A stretch of 40,559 bases of DNA from Opitutales bacterium (GTDB lineage: Bacteria > Verrucomicrobiota > Verrucomicrobiia > Opitutales > UBA953). The first letter of the stretch is position 1; every line of letters starts with the position of its first letter. Positions 23,256-32,240 of this stretch are shown here, in pieces. A program made the position numbers and the translations under genes. The notes under the pieces were generated by a model. That model saw only the letters and a program-made list of their open reading frames with translations. It was not told where the DNA came from and searched no databases. The stretch is from the NCBI GenBank assembly GCA_017546455.1, contig JAFYWY010000028.1, positions 1-40,559 on the forward strand, read 5' to 3'.

Positions 23256-23939
23256 ATGCAAGTTGATATTCTCACTCTGTTCCCGAAGATGGTTTCCGGA
23301 ATTTTCTCCGAAAGCATCTTGGGGCGCGCCGTCGAGAAATCACTCATCCGCGTAAACCTGCACGACATCCGCGATTGGTCCACGGACAAACACCGTCGCG
23401 TTGACGACCGCCCTTTCGGCGGCGGCGCAGGCATGCTGATGGCTCCGCAACCGGTCTTCGACGCCATCGAAGCCGTACGCGGAGACGACACCGTCGATGA
23501 GATCATCTACCTTTGCCCGGACGGAGAACCGCTGACGAACACCCTCGCCCGCGAGCTCTCTCAAAAAAAACGTATTATCCTGCTCAGCGGTCACTACGAA
23601 GGCATCGACCAACGCATCCGCGACACGCTGATCACGCGGGAAGTTTCCATCGGAGATTACGTATTAACCAACGGCACCATCGCCGCCGCAGTCCTCGTCG
23701 ATTGCATCGCCCGTCAAATCCCCGGAGTACTCGGTGAAGAAAATTCATTGACTAGCGACAGTTTTAATGCCAATCTCTTGTCCTTTCCTCAGTATACGCG
23801 TCCCGAGGTTTTCCGAGGCATGCCCGTTCCGCCGGTCCTTCTTTCCGGCAACCACGCAGCAATCAAGCGTTGGCGCCACGAACAGCAACTCAAGAAAACG
23901 CAGGAACGCAGACCTGATTTACTTTCAAAAGATATATAA
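23256..23939 (+). CDS. trmD: tRNA (guanine37-N1)-methyltransferase
   Basis: The 227-residue SPOUT-class enzyme methylates G37 of tRNAs using S-adenosylmethionine, which prevents frameshifting. Signatures are MQVDILTLFPKM at the N-terminus, DDRPFGGGAGMLM, the knot sequence LLSGHYEGIDQRI, SIGDYVLTNG and QYTRPEVFRGMPVPPVLLSG. The position after SIGDYVLTNG reads TIAAAVLVD, where many homologues have ELPA. It lies two bases upstream of rplS and is cotranscribed with it. Confidence 0.96.
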   Translation: MQVDILTLFPKMVSGIFSESILGRAVEKSLIRVNLHDIRDWSTDKHRRVDDRPFGGGAGMLMAPQPVFDAIEAVRGDDTVDEIIYLCPDGEPLTNTLARELSQKKRIILLSGHYEGIDQRIRDTLITREVSIGDYVLTNGTIAAAVLVDCIARQIPGVLGEENSLTSDSFNANLLSFPQYTRPEVFRGMPVPPVLLSGNHAAIKRWRHEQQLKKTQERRPDLLSKDI

Positions 23940-23941
23940 CA

Positions 23942-24307
23942 ATGAGCCAGCAAATCCTTAATTCGCTTACACAAGCCCAGCTCAAAGCTGAACGCAACAA
24001 CTTCCGCGTCGGCGACGGCGTTCGCGTCCACACCAAGGTTCGCGAAGGAGACAAAGAACGTATCCAGATCTTCTCCGGAATCGTCATCAGCCACAAGGGC
24101 ACGGGCATCCAGGAAGCCTTCACGGTTCGCCGCATCGCCTCGGGCGAAGGCGTTGAACGCGTCTTCCCGGTTCACAGCCCGAACGTCGTCAAAATCGAAG
24201 TCGAACGCAAGTCGGTTCCGATGAAGGCACGCCTCCACTACCTGCGCAAACGCTTGGGCAAGGCAGCAACGAAGGTCAAAGAAAAAGCATTCTCCGCAGA
24301 AGCTTAA
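23942..24307 (+). CDS. rplS: 50S ribosomal protein L19
   Basis: The 121-residue protein is a standard L19, with FRVGDGVRVHTKVREG, RIQIFSGIVISHKG, FTVRRIASGEGVERVFP and the C-terminal KARLHYLRKRLGKAA. It lies at the 30S-50S interface. It is the last gene of rpsP-trmD-rplS and ends before a strong terminator. Confidence 0.97.
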   Translation: MSQQILNSLTQAQLKAERNNFRVGDGVRVHTKVREGDKERIQIFSGIVISHKGTGIQEAFTVRRIASGEGVERVFPVHSPNVVKIEVERKSVPMKARLHYLRKRLGKAATKVKEKAFSAEA

Positions 24308-24323
24308 TTCCGTTCGACCTTTT

Positions 24324-24358
24324 AAAAAGGCACATTCCTCAGGGAATGTGCCTTTTTT
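24324..24358. terminator. Bidirectional terminator between rplS and xseA
   Basis: AAAAAGGCACATTCC (24324-24338) pairs perfectly with GGAATGTGCCTTTTT (24343-24357) across the loop TCAG. The T run serves rplS, and the A run on the other side gives T on the minus strand for convergent xseA. Confidence 0.93.
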
Positions 24359-24401
24359 CGTAAGCCGCAGCTTTAACGACTGCAGAAATTTGATCCGCCT
24401 G

Positions 24402-25712
24402 CTACGCGACGAGATCGCGACCTTCGACGTGCGTCGTCCCGTCGTGGAATTGCAGAATCACCTTTTGCCCGAGAGAGATACTCGCAGCAGAATCCAAAGG
24501 CACCCCTGTCGCTTCGTCGCGCGCCAAAGCAAATCCGCGCTTGAGCGTTGCGTCCAATCCCGAGGCGGCAAGGCGCGCCTCCAACTGGCTCAGATGAAGC
24601 CGGGCCAATTCGGTCCGCCTTGCGGGAAACTGTTTTTCCAAACGAAAATTCAATCGGCCGAGACGATCCCGCATCGCATTCAGCGAGGGCGTCAACGCGC
24701 CGGCAAGGCGGTGGGAGAGTAAGCCCAGTCGCGACCGCATCAACGCCAATTGGGCATGAGGCGACCGACTCTCAAGACGGCTCTCCAACAAATCCAGGCG
24801 TTGGGCGTGGTCTTCAAGAGCCGAAGCAACGGCAGATTCCAAAGCGCCCCCCGCATTCTCGACGCGCTCAACAATCTCCATGCGCCCGCTTGAAATATAT
24901 TCCGCCGCCGCACTCGGCGTCTCAGCGCGCAAGTCCGAAGCAAAGTCCGACAGCGTAAAGTCGATTTCGTGTCCCACGGCGGAGATTACGGGGACGCGCG
25001 ATGCACGCACGGCTCGGGCAACGGCCTCTTCATTGAAACACCACAAATCCTCCAAGGAACCGCCGCCGCGGCCGACTACGAGGACGTCCAAATCGCGCAG
25101 TTGCCCCGCAAGACGAATCCCGCGAACGATTTCGTCCGCGGCCCCGACGCCCTGCACTTTCGCGGGAATCACATAAAGTTTTCCCACCCAGTCGCGGCGC
25201 CGCAGAATGCTGATAAAATCGCGAATTGCGGCCCCCGTCGGCGACGTTACGAACGCAACCGTGCGCGCCAGTCGCGGAATCGGGCGCTTCTTTTCCTTGG
25301 CAAAAAGGCCTTCCGCTTCCAGCTTACGAAGCAATTTTTCATACTCCGCCTGCAGACGCCCGACCCCTTCTTCCTGGAGGATGCGAACGACAATCTGATA
25401 ATTCCCGCGCGGCGCATAGACGGACACATCGCCGAAAACGACGAGTTGCATGCCTTCCCGCAATTGCACCTGTGAACGCGAAAGCATGCCCCGAAACGCG
25501 ACTGCGGAAATCTGGCTTCCGGCATCTTTCAGCGTAAAATAGGCGTGCCCGCTACTTTGGATACGCAGATTGGAAATCTCTCCGCGCAGCCACACGCCGG
25601 CAAACGACGATTCCAGCTGCGACTTGATTTGCGCCGTCAGCTCCGAGACACTCAGAGGCTCTTCCCGCACATGCTCGCGGGAGGGCAAGCCGGATTCGTC
25701 ATCAAAAAGCAT
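24402..25712 (-). CDS. xseA: Exodeoxyribonuclease VII large subunit
   Basis: The 436-residue protein is the catalytic subunit of exonuclease VII, which degrades single-stranded DNA from both ends. The N-terminal OB fold shows VWLRGEISNLRIQSSGHAYF and LKDAGSQISAVAF. The catalytic part has VAFVTSPTGAAIRDFISILRRR, VVGRGGGSLEDLWCFNEE and AVGHEIDFTLSDFASDLRA, followed by the long helical region. The small subunit gene xseB is not in the window. The gene follows the PVC-restricted gene by 9 bases, so they are probably one unit. Confidence 0.95.
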   Translation of the reverse strand: MLFDDESGLPSREHVREEPLSVSELTAQIKSQLESSFAGVWLRGEISNLRIQSSGHAYFTLKDAGSQISAVAFRGMLSRSQVQLREGMQLVVFGDVSVYAPRGNYQIVVRILQEEGVGRLQAEYEKLLRKLEAEGLFAKEKKRPIPRLARTVAFVTSPTGAAIRDFISILRRRDWVGKLYVIPAKVQGVGAADEIVRGIRLAGQLRDLDVLVVGRGGGSLEDLWCFNEEAVARAVRASRVPVISAVGHEIDFTLSDFASDLRAETPSAAAEYISSGRMEIVERVENAGGALESAVASALEDHAQRLDLLESRLESRSPHAQLALMRSRLGLLSHRLAGALTPSLNAMRDRLGRLNFRLEKQFPARRTELARLHLSQLEARLAASGLDATLKRGFALARDEATGVPLDSAASISLGQKVILQFHDGTTHVEGRDLVA

Positions 25713-25721
25713 GCGGACGGA

Positions 25722-26105
25722 TTATCGGGTTTCCCAGGGCACGAGGAAGCGCGTACGGAAATCGTAAACGTCGTCAAAATCCTCGATGGAATCGCTTTCG
25801 GATTTCGAAAAAACTTTTTCGTCGATGAGCGTGTAAACGATGTCACCGATGTCGCGCGTCTTGCCCAAGCCCCAGGTTTTCAAAACCTGAAACGTCATCG
25901 GCCCGAAGCGATCCAGGGCAAAATCCGCCATACCTTCGGCAAGTTCCTGCCCCGAGACATGGCGTTTTCCGACGGGCGCTTTCTGGCGTCCCAAGCGGCG
26001 CACCGTTTCTCCGAGCGCCTCGGACACAAAGAGATAAGCCTCGTTCGCAAATCGCGAATCGCGGCCCTGAATCTTTTCAAGCACTTCTTCAATCGTCTGG
26101 CTCAT
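25722..26105 (-). CDS. PVC-restricted conserved protein (Minf_1886/TIGR04138-like), unknown function
   Basis: The 127-residue protein contains ANEAYLFVSEALGETV, then RHVSGQELAEGMADFAL, FGPMTFQVLKTWG and DDVYDFRTRF. From memory, this order matches a family described only from Planctomycetes and Verrucomicrobia (named for Minf_1886, TIGR04138), whose function is unknown. It has no signal peptide or membrane segment and looks helical and cytoplasmic. It is cotranscribed with xseA. It is the best marker of the phylum in this window. Confidence 0.75.
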   Translation of the reverse strand: MSQTIEEVLEKIQGRDSRFANEAYLFVSEALGETVRRLGRQKAPVGKRHVSGQELAEGMADFALDRFGPMTFQVLKTWGLGKTRDIGDIVYTLIDEKVFSKSESDSIEDFDDVYDFRTRFLVPWETR

Positions 26106-26120
26106 AAACCGCGTTTATCA

Positions 26121-26387
26121 TCACGCAAATCCGCCGTTCGGCGCAAGCGGAAAGGTAAAACGGGCGCGCCGATCCAGCCCCATTACGAATGCCGAAACGT
26201 ATTTGAGATATTCACACGGCACAGGGGCAAATCTTTTCCCGAAAACAGAGAGGGTTTCCGCGTGGTCGTTTCGGACAAACGACATCAACGGCAACGTCCC
26301 GACAAGTAGCTCCTTTACATTACCGAAGTAGCCGCCGGAAAGCACTTTCACCCGGGGAACATGCAAGCGCGATTTAGTATCCTCCAA
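26121..26387 (-). CDS. Possible small protein of unknown function
   Basis: An 88-codon frame with a TTG start (26387), or a GTG further in (VKVLSGGYFGNV), ends 15 bases before the PVC-restricted gene on the same strand. Its composition is protein-like, with a mixed C-terminal part (VSAFVMGLDRRARFTF), but there is no good start, no ribosome-binding site and no family I recognise. The 368-base stretch 26106-26473 holds nothing else that I can support, apart from the region before recB. Confidence 0.3.
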   Translation of the reverse strand: MEDTKSRLHVPRVKVLSGGYFGNVKELLVGTLPLMSFVRNDHAETLSVFGKRFAPVPCEYLKYVSAFVMGLDRRARFTFPLAPNGGFA

Positions 26388-26473
26388 GACATATTAGCCC
26401 GGATAAAGGAAATGTAAACCCGCCAAAATGCGTTGCGGAAAAATGCTTCGGAGCGTAGTCTTTCCCGCGTCTC

Positions 26474-29400
26474 ATGAACGACGAAGTTGCACAAGCGAAT
26501 TCCGCCATTTTAGATCTCACCCGCCCCGGCATCATCGAAGCCTCCGCGGGGACGGGGAAAACGTATTCGATTGCGGCAATCTACCTTGCTCTGCTCTGCG
26601 GGCATAAGCGCTATACACCCCAAGCGTCCGCAGATTTCGAGCCCGGAAACAACCCCAATCCGCCCTCCGTAAAAGAAATCCTCGTCGTCACCTTCACCGA
26701 AGCCGCCACCAACGAGTTGAGCGAGCGCCTCCAAAAACGCATCCGGGAAGCCCTCAGACAAGAACTGCCGCCCGATGCCGACGAAGAGGCAAAGGCCGCA
26801 CGCCAACGCCTGCGCCTCGCCGATGCCGAGTTTGACGAAGCGGCAATTTCCACCATCCACGGATTTTGCATGCGCATTCTCCGCGACTTCAGCTTCGAAT
26901 GCGGACTGCCGCCGAACCTGCTTCCCGCCGAAAGCACCTTCGAAGAAATAAAGCGCTTTGCCGCACGCTTCCGCACCCGGGAGATCTTGGCCGGCAACAA
27001 GCGCATCGAAGTCCTCAAAAACGAAGACATTCAAAAGATTCTCGAAAAGCTGGCCAAAAATCCGGATCTCCCCGTCCGCCCGGACAACGGCAACGAAGAC
27101 GACCCGCGCTTCTACGTCGCCACCCGCGGCCTTCAGGCTTGGACCGAAGAGCGCAAAAAAAACGAACAGCTCTCATTCGACGAGGTGCTGCTGCGCCTCC
27201 GCGATGCCCTCCGCCAAAATCCGCAGCTCGCCGACAAAATCGCCGCACGCTACCGCGTCGCACTCGTCGATGAATTTCAGGATACCGACCCCGTTCAATG
27301 GGAAATCTTCAAACTCATTTTCATCAAAAAAAATCGCCCGCTCTTCTGTGTCGGCGACCCCAAGCAGGCGATTTACGCATTCCGCGGCGGCGACATCCGA
27401 ACCTACAATCAAGCCCGCAACGAAATCCTCCGGATCAGCGGAAACAATTGCCTCTCTCTGACAACCAACTGGCGCTCGACGCCGGAGATGATTGAAGCCT
27501 TCAACGAGCTTTTCCGATTCGACGCCAAAATCGGAGACTTCAACGGCGCAAACGTGGGCAAGCATCTGCACTACCGCGATGCGGAACCCGCACCGACCAA
27601 CGTCCCTTCGGCCGACGGCGCCGCGATTTTCCTGCGAACCGGATTCGAAGGAAACAAAGAAGCCGTCACGCAAAAAACCGTCGAAGACATCCGCACGCTC
27701 GTCACGAAGCACGGCATTCCTCCGGAAGCCATCGCCGTACTCGTGCGACGCAATGAAGAAGCCGCTCATTTTTTAAACGAGCTCACCAAAATCGGCATTC
27801 CCGCTGCCATGAGCGCCACGGGCTCCGTCCTCGAAACCGATGAAGCCAAGAGCCTGCAAAGCCTGCTCGAAGCCGTCATCGATCCGCGCAACGCCGCGAC
27901 CGTTACCCGCGCCGCCCTTTGCGAGTATTTCGGGACGTCGTTCTTCGGCGCAATCAACCAAACGGACGCCGACGCGGAGGAAAAGCTCAACGCACTGCGC
28001 GAAAAACTCGTCGAATCCCAAAAAATCTGGGAACGGAAAGGGCTTCCGGCGGCATTCGCATTTCTCGACCGCAACTACGGTCTCCGCGCCCGCCTCGCCG
28101 AACTTAGCCAAGCCTCCAAGCGCCTCGTCAACACCGCCCACCTTTTAGAGCTGTTGCAAAACGAAGCCCATACACGGCGACTGTCTCCGCCGGCACTGCT
28201 CAAGCGCTTTTCGGAAATGATCGCCTCCCCGCGGGAAGACGCCGAAGCGGAAGCCCTGCGCATCAATACGGACCGCCCAGCCGTCACCCTCATGACGATG
28301 CACAAGAGCAAAGGGCTTCAGTTTGAAATCGTTTTTCTCCCGCACCTTTGGAGTAAAAGCTTGGAGTTCAACCCGAGAAACGCTATCGCCGTTCGCAAGG
28401 AAAACGAATCCGGAGAACTCGAAACGCTTTTACGAACCAACGAAAACGACAGCGCCTTCGCCCGCGAATCCGTCGAAGAAGATGCCAAAACGGAAGCCGG
28501 GCTCGTCTACGTTGCATTTACGCGAGCGAAAAAAGCCTGCATCGTTTACCATGCCGACAAGGTCGTCGTCGGAAAAAGCAAAGAGAAAAAGCCGATCGTA
28601 TCTTACCTTTCAAAGATTCTCGCCGCAGCCGGTATCTTCGGCGGAGACGCCGCCACCCCGCCCCCGCGCCGCTGGCAAACACTCGCCCTCGACGAAGCTC
28701 TCCCGCCGATTAAGTTTGAACTAAGCGAAGCCCCGTACACGCGCAACTCGCCGCAATTTCTGCCGGGGCCAAGCCTTCCCAAAGACGACTGGGGCATTTT
28801 CAGCTTCTCGAGAATCATCGGCGACCACACGGACGCCCTGCCCTCAACCCTCGAAAACGAGACCGAAAGCAGTGAAAAAGACATCGACGACGAAACGCCG
28901 CTATACGAAATTTTCCAAGCACCGGAATATTGCGATCTCCCCGCCGGCCGGCAATTCGGCACGCTCGTTCACGCCGTTTTCGAAGAGATCGATTTTCGCA
29001 CGCGCCACAATCTCGACGCATTGATCGAACATTACCGGGAACGCTTCCCGCGCTGGCTCGACGACGAAACCGCGCGCCGGAAATTCAAAAAAATGTTCGA
29101 AGACACCCTCGAACTTCCCATCGACGGCAAAAACGCCAAGCTCTCCCGAATCGACAGCGCCCGCGACACCCTGCGCGAACTCGAATTTCTGTTCAGCGCC
29201 AAAAAATCCGACAATTTGTACACAGAACTCAACGAGGTCTTCCGCGCCTGGGGCGGCATCTACAAACGCACGGCCGAATTTCACTGGGCCGACGGCGATG
29301 CCGGAACGCTCCCCGTCGATGGCCTCATGCACGGCTATATCGACTTGGTCGCACGCGCCGACGACCGCTATTACATCGCCGACTGGAAAACCAACCGCAT

Positions 29401-29668
29401 CGCATCGCCGGGCACGACGCAGATTTCCCGACAAAGCATCGAAGACGAAATCGTCGAAAGCGGCTACGCCCTCCAATGGTCCATTTACGCCGTCGCCCTG
29501 AGAAAGTACCTCCGATCCGTCATGGGAGACGCGTACTCAAGCGAAAAACACTTCGGCGGCATCGCCTATTTCTTTGTCCGCTGGAACGCCGCATTTTACG
29601 ACACGGCATGGACCGACGCCCGCTTGGACGCGCTCGAAAACGTTTTGACGAAAGGAACGGCACGATGA
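26474..29668 (+). CDS. recB: RecB-like UvrD-family helicase/nuclease (exodeoxyribonuclease V beta subunit)
   Basis: The 1064-residue protein has a superfamily 1A helicase core and a C-terminal RecB nuclease domain. Helicase motifs are EASAGTGKT (Walker A, residues 23-30), ALVDEFQDTDPVQW (Walker B), GDPKQAIYAFRGGD, NWRSTPEMI, MTMHKSKGLQFEIVFLP and VYVAFTRAKKA. Nuclease motifs are GTLVHAVFEEID with the metal-binding His and GYIDLVARADDRYYIADWKTN with the catalytic Asp and Lys. It should unwind and cut DNA ends as part of RecBCD. It overlaps recD by ATGA. No recC lies next to it, which is unusual but possible if recC is elsewhere. Confidence 0.93.
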   Translation: MNDEVAQANSAILDLTRPGIIEASAGTGKTYSIAAIYLALLCGHKRYTPQASADFEPGNNPNPPSVKEILVVTFTEAATNELSERLQKRIREALRQELPPDADEEAKAARQRLRLADAEFDEAAISTIHGFCMRILRDFSFECGLPPNLLPAESTFEEIKRFAARFRTREILAGNKRIEVLKNEDIQKILEKLAKNPDLPVRPDNGNEDDPRFYVATRGLQAWTEERKKNEQLSFDEVLLRLRDALRQNPQLADKIAARYRVALVDEFQDTDPVQWEIFKLIFIKKNRPLFCVGDPKQAIYAFRGGDIRTYNQARNEILRISGNNCLSLTTNWRSTPEMIEAFNELFRFDAKIGDFNGANVGKHLHYRDAEPAPTNVPSADGAAIFLRTGFEGNKEAVTQKTVEDIRTLVTKHGIPPEAIAVLVRRNEEAAHFLNELTKIGIPAAMSATGSVLETDEAKSLQSLLEAVIDPRNAATVTRAALCEYFGTSFFGAINQTDADAEEKLNALREKLVESQKIWERKGLPAAFAFLDRNYGLRARLAELSQASKRLVNTAHLLELLQNEAHTRRLSPPALLKRFSEMIASPREDAEAEALRINTDRPAVTLMTMHKSKGLQFEIVFLPHLWSKSLEFNPRNAIAVRKENESGELETLLRTNENDSAFARESVEEDAKTEAGLVYVAFTRAKKACIVYHADKVVVGKSKEKKPIVSYLSKILAAAGIFGGDAATPPPRRWQTLALDEALPPIKFELSEAPYTRNSPQFLPGPSLPKDDWGIFSFSRIIGDHTDALPSTLENETESSEKDIDDETPLYEIFQAPEYCDLPAGRQFGTLVHAVFEEIDFRTRHNLDALIEHYRERFPRWLDDETARRKFKKMFEDTLELPIDGKNAKLSRIDSARDTLRELEFLFSAKKSDNLYTELNEVFRAWGGIYKRTAEFHWADGDAGTLPVDGLMHGYIDLVARADDRYYIADWKTNRIASPGTTQISRQSIEDEIVESGYALQWSIYAVALRKYLRSVMGDAYSSEKHFGGIAYFFVRWNAAFYDTAWTDARLDALENVLTKGTAR

Positions 29669-31401
29669 AATTTTCCGACGACAGCCCGATTTGCGATGAA
29701 GCCCGCTGGCTCGGCAACGAAATCTTCCTGCTCGCCGCCGACGCCGGATTCTCTCCGGAAGACGCCGAAAAAATCCGTAAAGCCGCGGAAGCTCTCGGCA
29801 ACGCCGTGTTCTCCCGCAAGGAAACCTGCCTGCCCGTAAGCGACACGGAAGATGCCGCATGGCTCCGCTCGCTTTGCGGGAAAGAAAACCCGCTCATTTC
29901 GGACGGCAGCTCCGGCAGAACGCCGCTCGTCTTCGATTTCATCTGCAACCCGGAAACGCCGACGCTGTATTTCAAAAAGCATTTCGAAGAAGAAAACGCC
30001 ATCGCCCGATTTGTCCTTGCCGCCGTCCGCACGCCGGACACGCCCCTTTCTCCGCGCCAGAAAAAAATCATCGAAGCCGGCACGGAAAACGGTTTCGGAT
30101 TCGCTCTCGCCGACGAACAGCAAGCCGCCGTTAAAACCGTTCGCGAACGCCAAATCGCGGTCATCTCCGGCGGCCCCGGCACCGGGAAAACCAGTCTCCT
30201 GCTCCGCGCCCTCATCGCCCTGCTCGCGGAAACGCCCGATGCAATCATTAAAATCGCCGCCCCCACAGGGAAAGCCGCCGCACGTATCCGCGAATCCGTC
30301 ACCCGCCAAATCGCCGCCATTGACGTCGAAGCCCTGAGCCCGCTCGCCGACCCAGGCGTTTTAGAAAAAATCTTAAAAATCACCCCGACGACACTCCACC
30401 GCCTGCTGGGACTCTCCGCCGAAAAACACCGGGCCTCCGCACTCGACGCCGATGTCGTCATCGTGGACGAAGCCGCGATGATGTCCCAAAGCCTGACGGC
30501 GCAACTGATTTCCGCCCTACCGCCAAACGCCAAGCTTGTTTTGCTCGGCGACAAAAACCAGCTCGACTCCGTCCAACCCGGCCACGTCTTCGGCGATTTC
30601 TATGCATCCGAAGCCCTGAAGCATTCCCGCACCGCGCTCGTAAACAGCCACCGCTTCAGCCGGGAAAAGTTTATCGGGAAATTCGCAGCCGCCATCTTGG
30701 AAGGCGCAAGCGACGACTGCCTAAAACTGCTCTCGGAACCGCCCCCGCCCGAAATCCGCATCGAGACCTGCGACGAAAATGCCTCCCGCAAGCAGATCGA
30801 ATGCATCCTCGAAGCCACACTCCCGGACATCCTGAAAAATCCGCCGCCGGATGCCGGCCCCGAGGCCCTGCTCCAAGCTCTGGACGCCGCACGCATCCTC
30901 ACGCCGACCGCCGAAGGCCCCTTCGGGAAAAACATGATCAACGCCGTCGCCCGAAAAATTTTCGCCCCGAACGCTCCCGGCGAGCACTTTCACGGCCGCC
31001 CGATTCTGATTACGCGAAACGCCCCGGAACACGCGCTCAACAACGGCGACGTCGGCATCGTCCTGCGCAGCGAAGATACCCGCAGCTTCTTTGCCTATTT
31101 CCCGGACGAAAACGGCAAAGCCCGGAGAATTTCGGCCGCCCTCCTTCCGGAACACGAAAGCGCTTACGCGATGACAATTCATAAGACGCAGGGATCGGAA
31201 TTCTCCCGCCTGAGCATCTTCTTTCCGAAAAACACGCACGACGGCTTTTACACGCGCCAGCTGCTCTACACGGCCGTCACCCGTCTCAAGGAAACCCCGC
31301 AAAGCCGATTCTGCTTCTGCTTCGATGCCGAATCCGTCGCCAAGGCCGTCCGCCACTCCGCCCTCCCGCATTCCCTGCTCCCCGCCCGCCTGAAGGCCTA
31401 A
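29665..31401 (+). CDS. recD: RecD-like helicase (exodeoxyribonuclease V alpha subunit)
   Basis: The 578-residue superfamily 1B helicase runs 5' to 3' in the RecBCD enzyme. Motifs are VISGGPGTGKTSLLLRAL (Walker A, residues 169-176), IAAPTGKAAARI, VVIVDEAAMMSQ (Walker B), LLGDKNQLDSVQPG, HRFSREKF, and near the end AMTIHKTQGSEFSRL and LLYTAVTRLKE. The length fits the RecBCD-type RecD rather than the longer RecD2. ATG 29665 overlaps the recB stop and lies behind AAAGGAA. The frame is open far upstream within recB, which is a shadow. Confidence 0.93.
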   Translation: MKFSDDSPICDEARWLGNEIFLLAADAGFSPEDAEKIRKAAEALGNAVFSRKETCLPVSDTEDAAWLRSLCGKENPLISDGSSGRTPLVFDFICNPETPTLYFKKHFEEENAIARFVLAAVRTPDTPLSPRQKKIIEAGTENGFGFALADEQQAAVKTVRERQIAVISGGPGTGKTSLLLRALIALLAETPDAIIKIAAPTGKAAARIRESVTRQIAAIDVEALSPLADPGVLEKILKITPTTLHRLLGLSAEKHRASALDADVVIVDEAAMMSQSLTAQLISALPPNAKLVLLGDKNQLDSVQPGHVFGDFYASEALKHSRTALVNSHRFSREKFIGKFAAAILEGASDDCLKLLSEPPPPEIRIETCDENASRKQIECILEATLPDILKNPPPDAGPEALLQALDAARILTPTAEGPFGKNMINAVARKIFAPNAPGEHFHGRPILITRNAPEHALNNGDVGIVLRSEDTRSFFAYFPDENGKARRISAALLPEHESAYAMTIHKTQGSEFSRLSIFFPKNTHDGFYTRQLLYTAVTRLKETPQSRFCFCFDAESVAKAVRHSALPHSLLPARLKA

Positions 31402-31469
31402 ATGTGCGGCCGGCAATCCGCAGCGACGGAAGCGGGCGGAGTTCGGCAATCAAAGTGCTACTTTTGGGG

Positions 31470-31498
31470 TTGCACATCGAAAAAAGTTCCCGTAGATT
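31470..31498 (+). promoter_or_regulatory. Candidate promoter of rplY
   Basis: TTGCAC (31470-31475) and TAGATT (31493-31498) stand 17 bases apart, about 85 bases before the rplY start. Both boxes match the consensus only partly. Confidence 0.35.
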
Positions 31499-31510
31499 GG
31501 GCAGTTCATT

Positions 31511-31531
31511 CTCGACTTGTCTTCGGTCGAG
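31511..31531 (+). promoter_or_regulatory. Leader hairpin upstream of rplY
   Basis: CTCGAC (31511-31516) pairs with GTCGAG (31526-31531) across nine bases inside the presumed rplY leader. It may act in autoregulation of the ribosomal protein, but no known motif is recognised. Confidence 0.25.
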
Positions 31532-31581
31532 GCGCGGCCGCAATCGTGCGGGACCGTGACTACACGAAGACACATCAAAAC

Positions 31582-32181
31582 ATGAAACAATACAAACTGA
31601 ATGTTAAGACGCGCGACGGAATCGGTCGTGGACCGGCACGTCGCCTCCGCGCTGCGGGAGCTATCCCGGGCGTAATCTACGGTAAGAACGAATCGAAACC
31701 GGTCACGATTGACGCGGTTGAGTTCCGCATGATGATGCGTGCCAAGGGCACGAGCGCTGCGCTCGTCGAAATCACGATCGACGAAACGAACACGATTCTC
31801 TCGGTCATTAAGGACTTCCAACGCAATGCGGTCTCCCAGAAGATCGTTCACGTGGACATCCTCGAAGTCGATCCGAACGCCCAAATGACGGCGACGATCC
31901 CGGTTCGCATCAAGGGCGACTGCGTCGGTGTTCTCACGGAAAACGGCATCCTCGAAGCGGCTCACGAAATCGTCGTTCGTTGCCTCCCGAAGGATCTCCC
32001 GGAATGCATCGAAGTCGACGTCTCGAACCTCCACGCCGGTCACACGATCCACATTGACGCTCTTCCGGCGATTGCGGGCGTTACGTTCCCGTCGAACCAG
32101 AACTCTGTCGTTGCCTCCTGCATCGCTCCTGAAGTCCAGGAAGAAGCAAGCGACGCTGCGGAAGGAAAGAAGAAGAAATAA
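31582..32181 (+). CDS. rplY: 50S ribosomal protein L25/general stress protein Ctc
   Basis: The 199-residue protein is the long (CTC) form of L25. The N-terminal 5S-rRNA-binding domain shows GIGRGPARRLRAAGAIPGVIYGKN and QRNAVSQKIVHVDILEVD. The C-terminal beta domain shows IPVRIKGDCVGV and DVSNLHAGHTIHIDAL, and a Lys tail ends it. ATG 31582 (MKQYKLNVKTRDGIG) is the family start; the frame upstream is only open by chance. It precedes pth, a common neighbour. Confidence 0.95.
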   Translation: MKQYKLNVKTRDGIGRGPARRLRAAGAIPGVIYGKNESKPVTIDAVEFRMMMRAKGTSAALVEITIDETNTILSVIKDFQRNAVSQKIVHVDILEVDPNAQMTATIPVRIKGDCVGVLTENGILEAAHEIVVRCLPKDLPECIEVDVSNLHAGHTIHIDALPAIAGVTFPSNQNSVVASCIAPEVQEEASDAAEGKKKK

Positions 32182-32240
32182 ATTCGGCTTCCCGCCTGAG
32201 TTTCACAATCGCGCCTCGGCGCCTGTTCTTTTAAATTAGT

